Below are positions 12,394 to 13,194 of a DNA stretch of 13,194 nucleotides, piece after piece. The position numbers and the translations under genes were made by a program. Position 1 is the first letter of the stretch; every line of letters starts with the position of its first letter. Source of the DNA: a bacterium HR25 (GTDB taxonomy: Bacteria; Chloroflexota; Dehalococcoidia; SM23-28-2; HRbin24). The notes under the pieces are model-generated. The model was not told where the DNA came from, made no database searches, and was given only the letters and a program-made list of their open reading frames with translations. Where the stretch lies: contig BEIB01000019.1 of assembly GCA_002898615.1 (NCBI GenBank), positions 1 through 13,194 of the forward strand, read 5' to 3'.

Positions 12394-13194
12394 ATGAAAG
12401 CGCTGGTCCAGCCGAAGGAAGGTGAACTGAAGCTCAACGGTCTGCGCATCCACTACTTCGAATGGAAAGGGAGGGGGGAGCGGCCCCTCGTCCTTCTCCA
12501 CGGCCTGCGGGACTACGCCTACTACTGGCAGGACTTCGCCAACCGCATGCTGGACGAGTTCCACATCTGGGCCTACTGCCAGCGGGGCCACGGCGAGAGC
12601 GAGCACGCCCCTGGCGGCTACCTGGTCTGGGCCTATGCCTTGGACCTGGCCGCCTTCGTCCGGGCCATCGGCCTGGAGCGCTTCGACCTGGTGGGCCTCT
12701 CCCTGGGCTCCCGTTGCGCCATGGCCTACGCCCGCGAGAACTGGCAGCGCCTGCGCCACCTGGTGCTGGTGGACATGGGCCCCCAGATGGCCCGCCGGGG
12801 AGCGGTGGGCCTCAAGGAGGACATGACTGCCAAGGTGGACCGCCCTCCCTCTTCCTTCACCTACGAAGAGGCGTGGCGCTTCTTCCAGGAGCAATGGCCT
12901 ACCCTGGACGGCCCCTCCCTGAGCCGCCTCATCCAGAACGCCCTGGTGGAGAACGAGGACGGCACCTACGCCAACCGCTATGACCGCCGCCTGGCAGATA
13001 TCACCACTAAGGCGGCCATCGTGGAGATAGACTACCTGTGGGAGTCCCTCACCAGGGTGGAGTGCCCCACCCTGGTGCTGCGGGGCGAGCACAGCCCCAT
13101 CCTGGACGAAGAGATAGCGGAGCGGATGGTGCGCTCCCTCCCCCGCGGGAGTCTGTACGTCTTCAGGGAGACGGGACACTCCATACCGCGCCTC
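12394..13194 (+). CDS. Alpha/beta hydrolase, 3' end beyond window
   Basis: The frame from ATG 12394 is open to the last base, giving 267 residues with no stop. AGGAGG (12386-12391) lies 2 bases upstream of the start. The alpha/beta hydrolase fold is clear: PLVLLHGLRDYAYYW (31-45) with the His36-Gly37 oxyanion motif, RGHGESEHA (64-72), the nucleophile elbow GLSLGS (101-106) with Ser103, LVLVDMGP (123-130), PTLVLRGEHSPILDEE (225-240) and ETGHSIPRL (259-267) with catalytic His262. The catalytic acid is normally an Asp in the RGxxSD motif; here the place is Pro235, leaving Glu232 or Asp238 as possible stand-ins. A cap region lies at about 131-215. The substrate is unknown; candidates are esters, lactones or C-C bonds. 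Most of the protein is probably present. It likely shares a transcript with the VOC gene. Confidence 0.85.
   Translation, partial: MKALVQPKEGELKLNGLRIHYFEWKGRGERPLVLLHGLRDYAYYWQDFANRMLDEFHIWAYCQRGHGESEHAPGGYLVWAYALDLAAFVRAIGLERFDLVGLSLGSRCAMAYARENWQRLRHLVLVDMGPQMARRGAVGLKEDMTAKVDRPPSSFTYEEAWRFFQEQWPTLDGPSLSRLIQNALVENEDGTYANRYDRRLADITTKAAIVEIDYLWESLTRVECPTLVLRGEHSPILDEEIAERMVRSLPRGSLYVFRETGHSIPRL

Noticed and set aside
12462..12983. 173-codon plus-strand open frame inside the alpha/beta hydrolase gene
   Set aside because: Pro/Gly/Arg-rich alternate frame; the hydrolase frame carries all the fold motifs.
1..13194. CRISPR arrays, tRNA or rRNA genes, insertion sequences, prophage or defence genes
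   Set aside because: I found no regularly spaced repeats, no cloverleaf-like tRNA sequence, no rRNA core motifs, and no transposase, integrase or defence-type protein motifs.

Overview
This is a GC-rich bacterial chromosome segment, by eye around two thirds G+C or more, packed with housekeeping genes. The predicted protein sequences (class I-beta DAHP synthase, free AroH-type chorismate mutase, ScpA, type-2-like TyrRS, joint YjeF N/C protein) and several uroporphyrinogen-decarboxylase/VOC-type accessory genes fit a Chloroflexota-like bacterium best. That placement is an inference from family resemblance and composition, not a search result. I see no rRNA, tRNA, CRISPR array, insertion sequence, transposase or phage gene.

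Layout. Bases 1-9520 hold a tightly spaced plus-strand series: the 3' end of trpA, aroH (chorismate mutase), aroF (DAHP synthase), scpA, a URO-D-superfamily gene, ribF, tyrS, acpS, nnr and recJ. The aromatic block (trpA-aroH-aroF) links entry into the shikimate pathway, the branch from chorismate to prephenate, and the last steps of tryptophan synthesis. The next block mixes chromosome segregation (scpA), flavin cofactor synthesis (ribF), translation (tyrS), acyl-carrier-protein activation (acpS), nicotinamide-cofactor repair (nnr) and DNA repair (recJ). Spacing is mostly 2-84 bp, and the URO-D gene and ribF overlap at ATGA, so translational coupling is likely. A 174-bp gap with a GC hairpin separates recJ from recF. 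recF appears to have its own promoter just before a GTG start. RecJ and RecF act in the same RecFOR gap-repair pathway.

recF converges on a minus-strand diacylglycerol-kinase-family gene. Their 3' ends overlap by 23 bp, inside a 12-bp perfect hairpin. A relatively AT-rich 149-bp divergent intergenic region with palindromic and direct repeats then leads to a methylmalonyl-CoA-epimerase-like VOC gene and an alpha/beta hydrolase cut by the window edge.

I do not see an obvious new multi-gene system. The strongest oddity is the tyrosyl-tRNA synthetase: its tyrosine pocket is intact, but the HIGH motif reads TLGW and the KMSKS motif reads KMSQS. Other points worth a look are the non-HemE URO-D paralogue with a candidate His-X-Cys...Cys metal site coupled to ribF, the possible leaderless recF transcript, the hairpin shared by convergent coding ends, and catalytic-residue substitutions in the VOC and hydrolase proteins. 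There is no gene-free stretch longer than 300 bases.
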